A stretch of 64,000 nt of DNA from JAICNG01 sp035249985 (GCA_035249985.1 DATFFP010000030.1:1-64000), one strand, 5' to 3'; counted from the stretch's first letter, positions 1 to 9,609 are shown. Program-made: numbers and translations. Notes: generated by a model from the letters alone, not told the origin.

Positions 1-920
1 TCGGCGTCCGCGCGCGCGGTCGCCTCACGCTCGAGGACGCGTTGCCGCTCTCGGTCTACAGCGCGCACGACGACGACACTCCGCATCACGATCGCGAGAA
101 GTACCGCGATGGTCGTGATGGTCAGGAGCGCGGCGCCGCCCTCGCGACTGACGACGGGAGCTTCGCGTCCCGCGAGGAAAAGCCACCCGAGCAGCAGCGG
201 AACGAGGATCGTCGCTGGCAGCAGTCGCCTTGCCAGCAACGCACCAAGGTCCGGCGCCGTGAGGAGCGCGACGTGGCCACGATCCGGCCGGGCGAGGACG
301 AGGCCGACCAGAAGCGACATGAACGCGAGCGTCGTAATGAGCGCCATGCCCGCCGCACGATCGATGGCGTAGAGCGGACTCGCGCCATACAGATGCCCCA
401 CCAGAGCCAGGGTGGCGATCCCGAGTCCCGCCGTCGCCATGAGCTGCGATGGTCGCCACCCGCGCTTCGTCTCGAGGTCGAGCGTCAGCAACGATGCTCC
501 CGCGAGCGTAAAGCAGATCGTGGAGTTGGTGGCCATGAGCCCGACGGGCCGGTACGGAAAGAGTGCAACGCGCTCCGGGAACAACAGCCGATCGATTCCC
601 ACATCGAGGCCAGTGACACGCTCGACGAATGAAATGAGTCCCAGGAGGAAAACAGCCGCCGCCAGCACGCGACCGATCCGAGTCGCATTGACCGCTGCCT
701 CCTCGCGTCGAAGGAGCCAGAGCGCCAATCCGGCCATCATGAACCCAACAGCCGTGTTGGGCAGCATGACGATTGGATCGGGCGGTAGGCGCCGGAGCCA
801 TATGATGTCGAAGCTCCATCCAACGACGACCAGGGCGCCAACTCCCATTGCGACAACAGCCGCGGCTGTTGACACCCGGGAACTCGAGCGCGACGGTGCC
901 GATGAGGATTCTTCTATCAC
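1..920 (-). CDS. Multi-pass membrane sensor region of a signalling protein (3' end outside window)
   Basis: The frame stays open to the window edge, so only the N-terminal 306 or so codons are visible. The chosen start is GTG at 918-920 (MIEESSSAP...), preceded by a GGAG-like stretch. About eight hydrophobic segments follow, the first near residues 19-41, then a charged coiled-coil run (VDRERQRVLEREATARADA). A membrane sensor followed by a helical linker is the usual N-half of sensor histidine kinases or diguanylate cyclases, but the catalytic part is not in the window, so the output domain is unknown. It is divergent from the oxidoreductase at 1046. The architecture is seen directly; the signalling role is inferred. 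Confidence 0.6.
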   Translation of the reverse strand, partial: MIEESSSAPSRSSSRVSTAAAVVAMGVGALVVVGWSFDIIWLRRLPPDPIVMLPNTAVGFMMAGLALWLLRREEAAVNATRIGRVLAAAVFLLGLISFVERVTGLDVGIDRLLFPERVALFPYRPVGLMATNSTICFTLAGASLLTLDLETKRGWRPSQLMATAGLGIATLALVGHLYGASPLYAIDRAAGMALITTLAFMSLLVGLVLARPDRGHVALLTAPDLGALLARRLLPATILVPLLLGWLFLAGREAPVVSREGGAALLTITTIAVLLAIVMRSVVVVRAVDRERQRVLEREATARADA

Positions 921-1045
921 GACGGGACCTGCTGCTCCGGACCTCGATGAGTGGCGGAAAGTACGCGCTGACCGCTGCTCGTAAAGCACGGTCTGGACCG
1001 CGGCGGTAGTTTGCCTCACTACCGTTAACTGACCTCAGGACTGCT

Positions 1046-2131
1046 GTGATACCAACCCGAGAGCCTCCCTTTCACGTTGGCCTCATCGGCTACGGCCTCG
1101 CCGGCCAGGCCTTCCACGCACCGTTCATCGCCACGACCCCCGGTCTTCGACTGGAAGCCATCGTCACCGGAAACGCTGACCGCCAACGCGCGGCCGCGCA
1201 CGCGCATCCCGGGGCCACCATCGTCGAGTCTGCGTCGCGGCTGTGGGAGCGCGCCGACAAGCTCGATGTCATCGTCGTTGCGTCGCCCAATCGCACGCAC
1301 GCGACGCTCGCGATGCAGGCGCTCGGGCACGGCCTCCACGTCGTGGTCGACAAGCCATTCGCCACCAGCGTGAGCGAGGCACGCGCACTTGTCGTCGAGG
1401 CAGCGCGCAGAGATCGCGTCATCACGGTCTTTCAGAACCGCCGATGGGACGGCGATTTTCTGACGGTGCGACGTCTGCTGGCCGAGGATGCGCTGGGCCG
1501 ACCCGTTCGCTTCGAGTCGCGCTTCGAGCGCTGGCGTCCCATTCCCAGAGGCACCTGGCGCGAGAGTGGAGACGCGGAAGATGCCGGCGGCCTTCTGTTC
1601 GACCTTGGAAGTCACATCATCGATCAGGCGCTTCTGCTGTTCGGTTCCGCGCGTCATGTCTACGCCGAGCTCGATGTACGCCGCCCTGGAGTACAGGCCG
1701 ACGATGACTCGTTCGTCGCGCTCACCCACGCGAGCGGCGTGCGGTCGCATTTGTTCATGAGCGCGGTCGCGGCACAGGCGGGGCCGCGGTTTCGATTGCT
1801 GGGAAGTCGCGCCGCGTTCGTGAAATGGGGACTGGACCCTCAGGAGGCCAAGCTGCGCGAGGGACAGTCTCCGGACGCTCCCGGGTTTGGGGACGACCCC
1901 GAGAGCCACTGGGGAGCGCTCGGAGCGGGAGACGAATCTCGACCGGTCCCTACCGAAAGGGGTGCCTATCGACGATTTTACGAAGGTGTGGTCGATGCCC
2001 TGCGCGGCGTCGCGCCGCCTCCCGTAAATCCTCACGATGCGATCGCGACGTTGGCCGTCATCGAGGCCGCGCGCCGATCCTCCGCTGAGCAGCGCGTCAT
2101 CGCCGTCCCGAATGACGCCTCGCCGATCTAG
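1046..2131 (+). CDS. Gfo/Idh/MocA family NAD(P)-dependent oxidoreductase
   Basis: Predicted soluble oxidoreductase of 361 aa. Residues 11-24 (VGLIGYGLAGQAFH) form the Rossmann dinucleotide-binding loop. DKP at 102-104 is the family's catalytic lysine motif in the EKP position, and the GG..DLGSH.xDQ stretch at 181-194 is the conserved helix of the C-terminal domain. Members oxidise sugars, inositols or related polyols using NAD(P). The substrate cannot be read from the sequence. Start is GTG at 1046 with an AGGA element shortly upstream. It stands first in a rightward group followed by an alpha/beta hydrolase 33 bp downstream, which may be cotranscribed. Confidence 0.9.
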   Translation: MIPTREPPFHVGLIGYGLAGQAFHAPFIATTPGLRLEAIVTGNADRQRAAAHAHPGATIVESASRLWERADKLDVIVVASPNRTHATLAMQALGHGLHVVVDKPFATSVSEARALVVEAARRDRVITVFQNRRWDGDFLTVRRLLAEDALGRPVRFESRFERWRPIPRGTWRESGDAEDAGGLLFDLGSHIIDQALLLFGSARHVYAELDVRRPGVQADDDSFVALTHASGVRSHLFMSAVAAQAGPRFRLLGSRAAFVKWGLDPQEAKLREGQSPDAPGFGDDPESHWGALGAGDESRPVPTERGAYRRFYEGVVDALRGVAPPPVNPHDAIATLAVIEAARRSSAEQRVIAVPNDASPI

Positions 2132-2164
2132 CTCCTCGACGCACCTCGATACCCAGAGACACGC

Positions 2165-3136
2165 ATGTCCGCTTCCGTCGTCCCGCCCTCCCCATCCCGT
2201 CGAACGCGCCGGCGCCTGCGCCTAACGGGGATCACCGCCGCCGTCGTGCTCGCGGCCTGCATTGCCGGCAGTCTGTGGCTCACTCGCGACCCCGAGCCGC
2301 GCATGCTCGAACGCCGCTCCAGCCTCGCTGGGGTGACGGAGGGACCGATCGTTCGGGAGGGCAACCACGAGCTGCGCGACGTGAAGCTCCGCGCCGAGAG
2401 CGGCATCGAAGTCGAGCTCACCATGAAGCGGCGCGTCTCCGACTCCAGTGCGGACGCACGACGGCCGCTCGCCATCGTACTTGGTGGTCACCGGACCGCC
2501 CGCCGCGCGGTCCAGTTCATTCCCGATGCGGGAGAAATGATCGTGGCCGCGCTCTCCTATCCCTACGCTGGCGAGCCCCGCCCCGATGCACTCGAGTTCG
2601 TCAGCGACATTCCCAATATCCGGCAGGCATTCCTCGACACGCCGCCGGCGATCATGCTCGCGCTCGACTACCTGCTCGCGCAGCCGGAGGTCGATCCCAG
2701 CTGGGTCGAGCTCGTCGGCGTGAGTCTCGGCGGCCCCTTCGTCACCATTGCGGCTGCGCTCGATGAGCGTATCAGCCGCGTGTGGGTCGTGCACGGCTCG
2801 GCGGGGTCCTACGGCCCGCTCGAGGTCAGCATGCGCCGCGAGATTCCGATTCCCGGTCTCCGGCACGCGGCCGCCGCGCTCTCGGCTCTGATCATTAATC
2901 CGAGAATGGCCCCCGAGAATTGGGCGCACCGCGTCGCACCCAGGCCCTTCATGATGGTAAATGCCCGAGATGACGAGCGTATGCCGCGCGAGCTCGTCGA
3001 GCGCCTCTTCGAGGGCGCGAACGAACCGAAGTCGATCGTCTGGCTCCCCGGGGGGCACGTTCGGTCGAGCGCCGCCGTGCTCAAGCCGCTGGTCGATACG
3101 GTCGTCGCCATGATGGCGAGCCAGCCTCCACGGTAA
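2165..3136 (+). CDS. Membrane-anchored alpha/beta hydrolase
   Basis: A 323-aa protein with an Arg-rich N-terminus followed by one hydrophobic segment (about residues 21-40), so probably anchored in the inner membrane with the catalytic domain outside. GVSLGG at 185-190 is the nucleophile elbow with Ser188 as likely nucleophile. An Asp in NARDDE (about 272) and a His in GGHVRS (about 299) fit the remaining triad positions. The family includes esterases and peptidases; no specific substrate can be assigned. It follows the oxidoreductase closely in the same direction. Confidence 0.75.
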   Translation: MSASVVPPSPSRRTRRRLRLTGITAAVVLAACIAGSLWLTRDPEPRMLERRSSLAGVTEGPIVREGNHELRDVKLRAESGIEVELTMKRRVSDSSADARRPLAIVLGGHRTARRAVQFIPDAGEMIVAALSYPYAGEPRPDALEFVSDIPNIRQAFLDTPPAIMLALDYLLAQPEVDPSWVELVGVSLGGPFVTIAAALDERISRVWVVHGSAGSYGPLEVSMRREIPIPGLRHAAAALSALIINPRMAPENWAHRVAPRPFMMVNARDDERMPRELVERLFEGANEPKSIVWLPGGHVRSSAAVLKPLVDTVVAMMASQPPR

Positions 3137-3143
3137 CCGGCGT

Positions 3144-3164
3144 GCGCGGAGGAGACATCCGCGC
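3144..3164 (+). terminator. Weak hairpin downstream of the alpha/beta hydrolase
   Basis: A 7-bp GC-rich inverted repeat (GCGCGGA / TCCGCGC) with a 7-nt loop just after the hydrolase stop. There is no T-run, so it is a weak candidate for termination or 3' end protection only. Confidence 0.25.
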
Positions 3165-3320
3165 GTCTCCCGGTACGGACACCGGCATCCCAGGGAGTGG
3201 TGGCGAGCAGGGCGCAACGCTCAGCAAGGAAAGGAGATAGGCGATGGACTCGCGGCGGGCGGAAACCCGGCCTTGCCTGTGCTTTGCCCTCTGGCGACCG
3301 CTATCGCCAACGAGGCATTC

Positions 3321-4247
3321 ATGCGAGCCCCTGCGTTCCTTCTCAGCGCCCTCCCCGCGGCGCTGATCGTCGCCGCATCATCCGCAGTCGCACAAACCGC
3401 CGGCGCCGATTCCGACCCACGGATTCTCCTCGGAATCGAGGTATCGATGTCGGGCACCAGCCGCGACACGCTCGGCCCCCTCGTCTCGTCCGTCACGTCC
3501 GGAAGTCCGGCGGACCGGGCCGGCCTTCAGGAACGGGAGCGCATCGCCGAGGTCAACGGCATGAGCCTTCGCGTCTCTCGCGAGGACGTCGGGAGCAGGG
3601 ACGCCGAGGATCTGGTTTACCGGCGGCTGGCAAGAGAGCTGGAAGCGCTGCGCCCCGGTGATGCCGTCAGCATGCGCGTATTCGGTGGAGCTCGCCCTCG
3701 CACGGTGACGATTCGGATCCCCATCGCGGAGCCACGTGTGCGTGCACGCGACGACGGCTCCGGAGTCTTGACCGTTATCACGTCGCTGCGTGAGACGCAG
3801 GCGCAACTGCATCAGATCGTTTCCGATGAAAGCGGCGACGTCCGCGACTCCCTGGCGCAGATAGAGCTCGAGATCGCGGAGCTTCAGCGTCGTCTGCAAC
3901 TGGTCGAGGTACAGCGCCGGCGCCGGATGGAGCGTGACCGTCGTCGCGGTGGCGACGACATCGAACGCGTCGATGAGCCGGCGGCAAGCCTGCGCGGTCT
4001 GCGCGTCACGGTCGTCAGCGATGAGCTCGAGACCTACTTCGGTGAAGGCAGTGCGCGCGGTCTGCTCGTGCTCGAGGCTGACGAGTCCTGGGCGCCCATT
4101 CGCACCGGCGATGTCGTTGTGCGTGTCGACGGGGCTCCAGCCACCACCGAGTCGCTGCGGGATGCCCGTGATTCGCGCCGAGCCACTGAAGTCGAGGTGC
4201 TCCGGCGACGCAGATCACTAATTCTGTCGATCGGCGGAGAGCGATAA
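3321..4247 (+). CDS. Exported protein with PDZ domain, coiled coil and second PDZ-like domain
   Basis: The start at ATG 3321 gives a clean signal peptide (MRAPAFLLSALPAALIVAAS, cleavage after VAQ), and a GAGG element precedes it. The mature protein has a PDZ-like domain near the N-terminus (GSPADRAGLQERERIAEVNG), then a long charged helical region rich in Glu, Arg and Gln, and a C-terminal second PDZ-like segment (GDVVVRVDGAPATTESLRDA). No protease domain is present, so it is probably a periplasmic adaptor or scaffold rather than an enzyme. The length is 308 aa. Partners are unknown. Confidence 0.75.
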   Translation: MRAPAFLLSALPAALIVAASSAVAQTAGADSDPRILLGIEVSMSGTSRDTLGPLVSSVTSGSPADRAGLQERERIAEVNGMSLRVSREDVGSRDAEDLVYRRLARELEALRPGDAVSMRVFGGARPRTVTIRIPIAEPRVRARDDGSGVLTVITSLRETQAQLHQIVSDESGDVRDSLAQIELEIAELQRRLQLVEVQRRRRMERDRRRGGDDIERVDEPAASLRGLRVTVVSDELETYFGEGSARGLLVLEADESWAPIRTGDVVVRVDGAPATTESLRDARDSRRATEVEVLRRRRSLILSIGGER

Positions 4248-4346
4248 CCGGCATCGGCACACGCGGAATATCCTTCGTGAATGCCGGGGCGGCCCGACGT
4301 TTGCCCGCCATGCGAATCCCTTGGGTCTATCTACTGAGGAGGACAC

Positions 4347-4706
4347 ATGGCACTTCACGATGGCCTTGGAACGGGCACCGGCCCTGCCACACCCGCAGGA
4401 GCTGACTGGACTGCGGAAGACCTGTATTGGCGCTCCAACTTCCGCGCGCGTCCATACGTTGGCGCCGACCGCGGATACGAAGCGTACCAGCCCGGCTACC
4501 GGTACGGATACGAGTCGGCGAGACGGTATTCGGGGCGGAAGTGGGACGAAGTCGAGTCTGATCTCCGAAGCGGCTGGGACCGCTACGAGCACCGCGGCCA
4601 GTCGACCTGGGAGAACATCAAGGACGCGGTGCGGGATGCGTGGGATCGCATAACGGGCGATCGCCCGCGGGACACCGATCGCGACAACGTTCGCTCGGCG
4701 TACTGA
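4347..4706 (+). CDS. Small Tyr/Arg/Asp-rich protein of unknown function
   Basis: The product is 119 aa with an AGGAGG ribosome binding site directly upstream (4336-4341 region) and a strong terminator downstream, so it looks like a well-expressed monocistronic gene. It is rich in Tyr, Gly, Arg, Asp and Trp. The first part has repeated aromatic-Gly motifs (YRYGYESARRY), and the second has Trp-containing helices (WDEVESDLRSGWDRY, TWENIKDAVRDAWDRI). There is no signal peptide or membrane segment. I do not recognise a characterised family; a stress-related or nucleoid-related role would be a guess. Confidence 0.7.
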   Translation: MALHDGLGTGTGPATPAGADWTAEDLYWRSNFRARPYVGADRGYEAYQPGYRYGYESARRYSGRKWDEVESDLRSGWDRYEHRGQSTWENIKDAVRDAWDRITGDRPRDTDRDNVRSAY

Positions 4707-4725
4707 GGCTGCAGTACGTGTCGCG

Positions 4726-4753
4726 GAATGGCCGCCTGCGAAGGCGGCCATTC
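4726..4753. terminator. Bidirectional intrinsic terminator between convergent genes
   Basis: A perfect 12-bp stem (GAATGGCCGCCT / AGGCGGCCATTC) with a GCGA loop lies between the stops of the small Tyr-rich gene (plus) and the antiporter (minus). It can serve both. Confidence 0.85.
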
Positions 4754-4770
4754 TCACATCGATAGCGGCG

Positions 4771-6549
4771 CTAGCTCGCTGCCGCGGTCCGCTCCCGCGG
4801 CTGGCGTCGGATGGCATCGACGGTGGCGTCCGCCCTCTTCTCCTCGCACCCCATCCGCAGAAGCGCGTAGTGCGCCATCCCCAGTGCGAGCTCGCGCTCG
4901 CCGATGAGTGCCAGCCCCACACCGTGGCGCTCGAGATAGTCCCGCTCGTTCTCGCTGTGCGTTCGCGCCACGGTGTCGATCTTTGGATTCGCCTCGCGCG
5001 CCAGGTCGATCATCGCGCGTGACTGGAACGGGTCGGGCGTCGCGACGATGAGCAGCCGCGCCTGCTCGACGTGTGCCTCGCGGAGGACGCCTGGACGGGT
5101 CGCATCACCGTAAAGCACGGGCAGTCCCTTTTCCCGCAGCGACTCGGCCGTCTCCCGATTCTGCTCGATAACGACGTAGGGCATGCCCACGCGCGTCAGC
5201 GTCTCGCCGATCGCGCTTCCGACGCGGCCGTAGCCGACGATGATGGCGTGGCCGCGAAGCGCGGCTTCGTCGACGGTCTTGGGCAGCTCGGCGATTTCGC
5301 CGGCGGGACGCTCGAGCATGGAGAGAAGTCGCGGGCGCCCGCCAAGCCATCGGGCGGTGCGGTCCGCGGCGACGAACGCGAGCGGGTTGAGGCTGATCGA
5401 GAGCAGGGCGCCGGCGACGATCAGACTCTGTCCCTCGGGCGGCAGCAGGTTCAGCGTCACCGCCAGCGCGGCGAGGATGAACGAGAACTCGCCGATCTGC
5501 GCGAGGCTGGCCGAGATGGTGAGCGCGGTGCGCACTGGGTAGCGAAAGGTCAGCACGATGACGAACGCGCCAAGCGATTTGCCGACCATGACGATCAGCA
5601 CGACCGACAGCACCTCGATCGGCTGGCGAATGAGGATCGCCGGATCGAAGAGCATTCCGACCGCGACGAAGAAGAGAACGGAGAAGGCATCCTGCAGGGG
5701 AAGGGAGTCGGCCGCCGCCTCGTGGCTCAGGTCGGATCCGTTCACGACCATACCGGCGAAGAACGCGCCTAACGCGAACGAGACGCCGAACAGCGCCGCC
5801 GCGCCGACGGCGATCCCGATCGCCACCGCCAGCACCGAGAGCGTGAACAGCTCGCGCGATCCGGTGCGTGCAACGCGCTCGAGCAGCCATGGCACCGCCC
5901 GCCGGCCAACGACGAACATCAACAGCACGAACGCGGCGACCTTCGCAAGCGTGATCCCGAGCGCGCGAAGAATGCTCGGGTTCGAGGCCCCGGCGGCGGC
6001 GTCGGTCGTATCGGGGGTTCCGCCCAGCGGCACCGCGAGCGCGGGGAGAAGCACGAGCACGAGCACGGTCGCCAGATCCTCGACGATGAGCCAGCCCACC
6101 GCGATGCGGCCGTCGACCGAATCGAGCATCGCGCGGTCTTCCATGGCGCGCAGTAGCACCACCGTGCTTGCCACCGAGAGACACAGCCCGAACACGATGC
6201 CCGACCCCCACGACCACCCCCACAGGCGCGCGACCGCCGCGCCGAGTACCGTTGCGACGGTGATCTGCACCACCGCGCCTGGCAGTGCGATGCGTCTCAC
6301 CGCCAGGAGGTCGGCCACTGAAAAGTGGATCCCCACCCCGAACATGAGGAGAATGACGCCGATCTCCGCCAGCTGCTGCGCGAGTCCGGCGTCGGCAACG
6401 AACCCGGGTGTGAACGGCCCGACGATTACGCCAGCAACGAGATAGCCCACGAGCGGGGGTAACCGCAGGCGCGTTGCGGCGAGCCCGAGGATGAACGCGA
6501 GCCCAATACCGGCAGCGAGAGTGGCGATGAGTGCGGTTTCGTGCGGCAC
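4771..6549 (-). CDS. Monovalent cation:proton antiporter, KefB/YbaL type (CPA2 family)
   Basis: The product is 592 aa. The first roughly 390 residues form a Na+/H+-exchanger-type transmembrane domain of about 12 segments (for example LPPLVGYLVAGVIVGPFTPG near the start). It is followed at about residue 430 by a TrkA-N/RCK nucleotide-binding domain with a GYGRVGSAIG loop. The protein would exchange K+ or Na+ for protons across the inner membrane, gated by a cytoplasmic nucleotide. The C-terminus lacks a full RCK_C domain. Length and order match YbaL/KefB. No KefF/KefG-type quinone reductase partner is adjacent. Confidence 0.92.
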   Translation of the reverse strand: MPHETALIATLAAGIGLAFILGLAATRLRLPPLVGYLVAGVIVGPFTPGFVADAGLAQQLAEIGVILLMFGVGIHFSVADLLAVRRIALPGAVVQITVATVLGAAVARLWGWSWGSGIVFGLCLSVASTVVLLRAMEDRAMLDSVDGRIAVGWLIVEDLATVLVLVLLPALAVPLGGTPDTTDAAAGASNPSILRALGITLAKVAAFVLLMFVVGRRAVPWLLERVARTGSRELFTLSVLAVAIGIAVGAAALFGVSFALGAFFAGMVVNGSDLSHEAAADSLPLQDAFSVLFFVAVGMLFDPAILIRQPIEVLSVVLIVMVGKSLGAFVIVLTFRYPVRTALTISASLAQIGEFSFILAALAVTLNLLPPEGQSLIVAGALLSISLNPLAFVAADRTARWLGGRPRLLSMLERPAGEIAELPKTVDEAALRGHAIIVGYGRVGSAIGETLTRVGMPYVVIEQNRETAESLREKGLPVLYGDATRPGVLREAHVEQARLLIVATPDPFQSRAMIDLAREANPKIDTVARTHSENERDYLERHGVGLALIGERELALGMAHYALLRMGCEEKRADATVDAIRRQPRERTAAAS

Positions 6550-6668
6550 GGCGTCGTTCGGCGTGAGTTACGTGACGGGAAGGGCCGTATGATATCACGA
6601 CCCGCGCCCGCTGCTAACCCACTACCACGGCCGATTCCCCTCGAAGGATGTCCGCTCTCCGAGGACCC

Positions 6669-7058
6669 CTATCCGGACGACGGAGGATGCTCGGCCGGTT
6701 CGTCGCGCTTCGTGCGATGAACCGTTCCGTCCGGGTGCTCGGGCGGGCTGTAGAGCGTGTAGAGCCGCAGCGGCGAATCGGCGGACGTGTTGATCACGTT
6801 GTGCTCCACGCCTGAGGGAATGACGACCGCCACGCCATCGCTCAGGGCGTGCTCCTTCCCGGCCAGCAACGCAACACCTCTGCCGGCCTCGACGCGAATG
6901 AACTGGTCGTGGCCGGTGTGTACCTCACGTCCGATTTCCTCGCCCGGTCGCAGGGTCATCAATACGAGCTGCGTATTGCGTCCCGTAAACAGAACGCGGC
7001 GGTAGTCTTCGTTGTCGAGCGTGTCGCGCTCGATGTTCGTCACGTAGCCCGTCGTCAT
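6669..7058 (-). CDS. Cupin-domain protein
   Basis: A single-domain cupin of 129 aa from the ATG at 7058, which is preceded by GGGAGAG. Motif 1 resembles G..HTGHDQFIRVEAGRG and motif 2 is GVEHNVINT, giving likely metal ligands His, Asp/Gln, Glu and His. The tail (HPDGTVHRTKRDEPAEHPPSSG) is hydrophilic. Such small cupins are often mannose-6-phosphate isomerase-like or act as ligand sensors. Substrate is unknown. Confidence 0.85.
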   Translation of the reverse strand: MTTGYVTNIERDTLDNEDYRRVLFTGRNTQLVLMTLRPGEEIGREVHTGHDQFIRVEAGRGVALLAGKEHALSDGVAVVIPSGVEHNVINTSADSPLRLYTLYSPPEHPDGTVHRTKRDEPAEHPPSSG

Positions 7059-7227
7059 GGAGTCTCTCCCGGTGCGAACGTCTAGGAATGCTTCGCGCAC
7101 CGGGATCATCGCGCAATAGCATGGCCAGGCGTTCCTGAGGTCGTGATTGAAAGTGCCCTTGCTTCCTGCGGTCTCAAGGGACTACCGTGTGGCCCGCTAC
7201 TCGTCCCACGCTGCCGGTAGTCAACGA

Positions 7228-9609
7228 ATGACGGAATATCGAGTCGACAACACGCCGCGGGGATGGCTGCGGGCCCTCTACGACTGGGCCACGGGAGCGG
7301 CGACGCCGAATCCCGATCTCCCTTCGTCGGTGGGCGGTGCCTCTTCTCCTTACGAAGCTCCGAGTCGGATCGGGCACTATACGATCGACCACAAGCTCGG
7401 ACAGGGCGGCATGGGTGTGGTATACGCAGCCCGTGACGAGCGACTCGAGCGCACCGTCGCCGTGAAAATGATGTCGTCGTTCGCTGACGACGACACGGCA
7501 CGCCGGCGATTCTGGCGCGAAGCGCGCGCGGCGGCGAGCGTGAACCATCCCAACGTCTGCCAGCTCTACGAGATCGGCGAAGACAGCGGCACGCTGTTCA
7601 TCGCGATGGAGCTTCTCGAGGGCGAGGCCCTGAGCACGCGGCTGCGCCGAGGACCGTTGTCGGTACCGGAGGCGACGTCGATTGCGCTCGCGGTGCTCGC
7701 CGCGCTGTCGGCGCTACACGCCCGAGGGATCGTCCACCGGGACCTCAAACCCTCGAACGTGTTTCTCACTCCCCACGGAGTGAAGCTGCTCGACTTCGGC
7801 CTGGCACGGCCCGCCGATCCTGGATTGCTGCGCTCGCTTGATTCGGATGCGAACCTCACCCAAACCGGGATGTTCGTCGGGTCGCCGGGATACATGGCCC
7901 CCGAACAGCTCACCGCCGAGGGGCTCGACGCCCGGACGGATCTATTCGCGGTGGGCGCTATTCTGTTCGAGATGCTGGCCGGCCGCCCCGCGTTCAGTGG
8001 GAATAACTTCATCGACACGTTGCACGCGACGCTCCACGAACAGCCTCCCGCACTCACTGGCTCTCCCGCCGTCGCCGCCGTTGACCGAGTGATTCGTCGC
8101 GCGCTCGTGAAGCATCCCGCCGATCGACCGGCATCAGCCGATGCGATGGCCGACGAGCTGCGAGCGGCACAGAGCGTCGACGGCAATGACACAGCCACAT
8201 TGGCCCGTGCGCTGACGCGCATCGTGGTGCTGCCATTCCGCATCCTGCGGCCCGATCCGGAAACCGATTTCCTGGCCTTCAGTCTCCCCGACGCGATTGC
8301 GACATCGCTGTCGAGCATCGCCTCGCTCGTCGTTCGCTCCAGCGCCACGGCCGCTCGCTTCGCCGGTGACGCGCCCGACCTCAAAGCCCTCGCCGTCGAG
8401 GCCGACGTCGACCGGGTCGTGATCGGGACGCTCGTGCGCGCCGGCGATCAGATCCGAGCGGCCGCGCAGCTGGTCGAGGCCCCGGGCGGGACGCTGCTCA
8501 CGTCGCACATCGTTCAGTCGCCGTTAGGCGACCTCTTCCATCTCCAGGATGATCTGGCCCGCCGCGTGGTGGACGCGCTCGCCCTCCCGCTCGGCCGACC
8601 GGACACGTCCTCGATCCCCGCGCCGCGCGATCCGCGCGCGTACGAGTTCTATCTCCGAGCCAACGAGCTCGCCCGCAGCTATGAGCAGCTCATCCAGGCG
8701 CGAAGCCTGTATCAGCGGTGCCTGGAGATCGATCCGAGCTTTGCTCCCGCGTGGGCCCAGCTGGCCCGCTGTCATCGCGTGATCGGCAAGTACATCGAGG
8801 AGTCTCCGGACTCCGAGGACCGTGCAGAAGCCGCGCTCCTCCGCGCGCTCGAGCTCAACCCGCGTCTGTCGCTGGCGCACAAATTCTATGCGCAACTCGA
8901 GGCGGACATCGGGAAGGCGCCTCAGGCGCTCGTGCGGTTGCTCACGGAGGCGGGCCGACACGGAAACGATCCGGAGCTATTCGCGGGACTCGTCCACACC
9001 TGTCGCTATTGCGGGCTCTACGAACAATCGATCGCCGCTCATGAGGAAGCCCGGCGTCTCGACCCCAACGTTCCAACCAGCCTCGAGCAGACCATTCTCA
9101 TGACGGGTGATGTCGAGCGACTCCTGGCCGTTGAGCCGACGGTGCTGGCGGCAAGCGGCGACCAGGGAATCCGCGTGATCGGTCTGGGGCTCGCGGGTCG
9201 CCGGGAGGAGGCGCGACGGGGGTTGGCCGCCATGCGCTCGACGTCGCGCCTGCCGCTGTTCCAGGCGTGGACCGACTATCTGATGGCGTGGCTCGAAGAG
9301 CGCGGCAGTGAGATGATCATGAACATCTCGGTATTCAATAGCGTGAAGATCCTGGAGGATCCCGAGGCGATCTTCCAGGAAGGGTGGCTTCTCTGCGACG
9401 CGGGCGAGCACGAGCGCGGCCTCTCCTATCTCCAGCGCGCTGTCGCCAAGGGATACTATGTCGCCCCCACACTGTCGGCTGCGCCGGCTTTTGATGCGCT
9501 GCGAAGCAATCTCGCCTTCCAGGCGGTCGTGGCGGAGGCGCGCGCGGGACGCGAGCTCGCGCTTTCGGCATTCCATGAACACGGCGGCGAGCGACTGCTT
9601 GGCCGCTGA
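7228..9609 (+). CDS. Ser/Thr protein kinase with TolB/FlgO-like domain and TPR repeats
   Basis: The product is 793 aa from ATG 7228; an in-frame ATG-less extension upstream reaches 7147. The kinase domain runs from about residue 50 to 300: glycine loop GQGGMG (58-63), VAVK lysine (80), HRDLKPSN with catalytic Asp172, DFG at 189-191, and APE-like MAPEQ. Next comes a domain of about 120 residues (VVLPFRILRP... to DLARRVVDAL) resembling the TolB N-terminal/FlgO fold often fused to signalling proteins. The remainder is helical TPR-like repeats. No transmembrane segment is visible, so it is probably cytoplasmic. Targets are unknown. Confidence 0.92.
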   Translation: MTEYRVDNTPRGWLRALYDWATGAATPNPDLPSSVGGASSPYEAPSRIGHYTIDHKLGQGGMGVVYAARDERLERTVAVKMMSSFADDDTARRRFWREARAAASVNHPNVCQLYEIGEDSGTLFIAMELLEGEALSTRLRRGPLSVPEATSIALAVLAALSALHARGIVHRDLKPSNVFLTPHGVKLLDFGLARPADPGLLRSLDSDANLTQTGMFVGSPGYMAPEQLTAEGLDARTDLFAVGAILFEMLAGRPAFSGNNFIDTLHATLHEQPPALTGSPAVAAVDRVIRRALVKHPADRPASADAMADELRAAQSVDGNDTATLARALTRIVVLPFRILRPDPETDFLAFSLPDAIATSLSSIASLVVRSSATAARFAGDAPDLKALAVEADVDRVVIGTLVRAGDQIRAAAQLVEAPGGTLLTSHIVQSPLGDLFHLQDDLARRVVDALALPLGRPDTSSIPAPRDPRAYEFYLRANELARSYEQLIQARSLYQRCLEIDPSFAPAWAQLARCHRVIGKYIEESPDSEDRAEAALLRALELNPRLSLAHKFYAQLEADIGKAPQALVRLLTEAGRHGNDPELFAGLVHTCRYCGLYEQSIAAHEEARRLDPNVPTSLEQTILMTGDVERLLAVEPTVLAASGDQGIRVIGLGLAGRREEARRGLAAMRSTSRLPLFQAWTDYLMAWLEERGSEMIMNISVFNSVKILEDPEAIFQEGWLLCDAGEHERGLSYLQRAVAKGYYVAPTLSAAPAFDALRSNLAFQAVVAEARAGRELALSAFHEHGGERLLGR

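Noticed and set aside
25..819. 264-codon minus-strand frame near the left edge
   Set aside because: Arg/His/Gly-rich shadow in the wrong frame; the membrane-protein frame starting at GTG 920 has proper hydrophobic segments.
1025..2035. Long open frame on the minus strand over the Gfo/Idh/MocA gene
   Set aside because: Shadow of high-GC coding sequence; its protein is Arg-rich without any motif, while the plus strand encodes a clear oxidoreductase.
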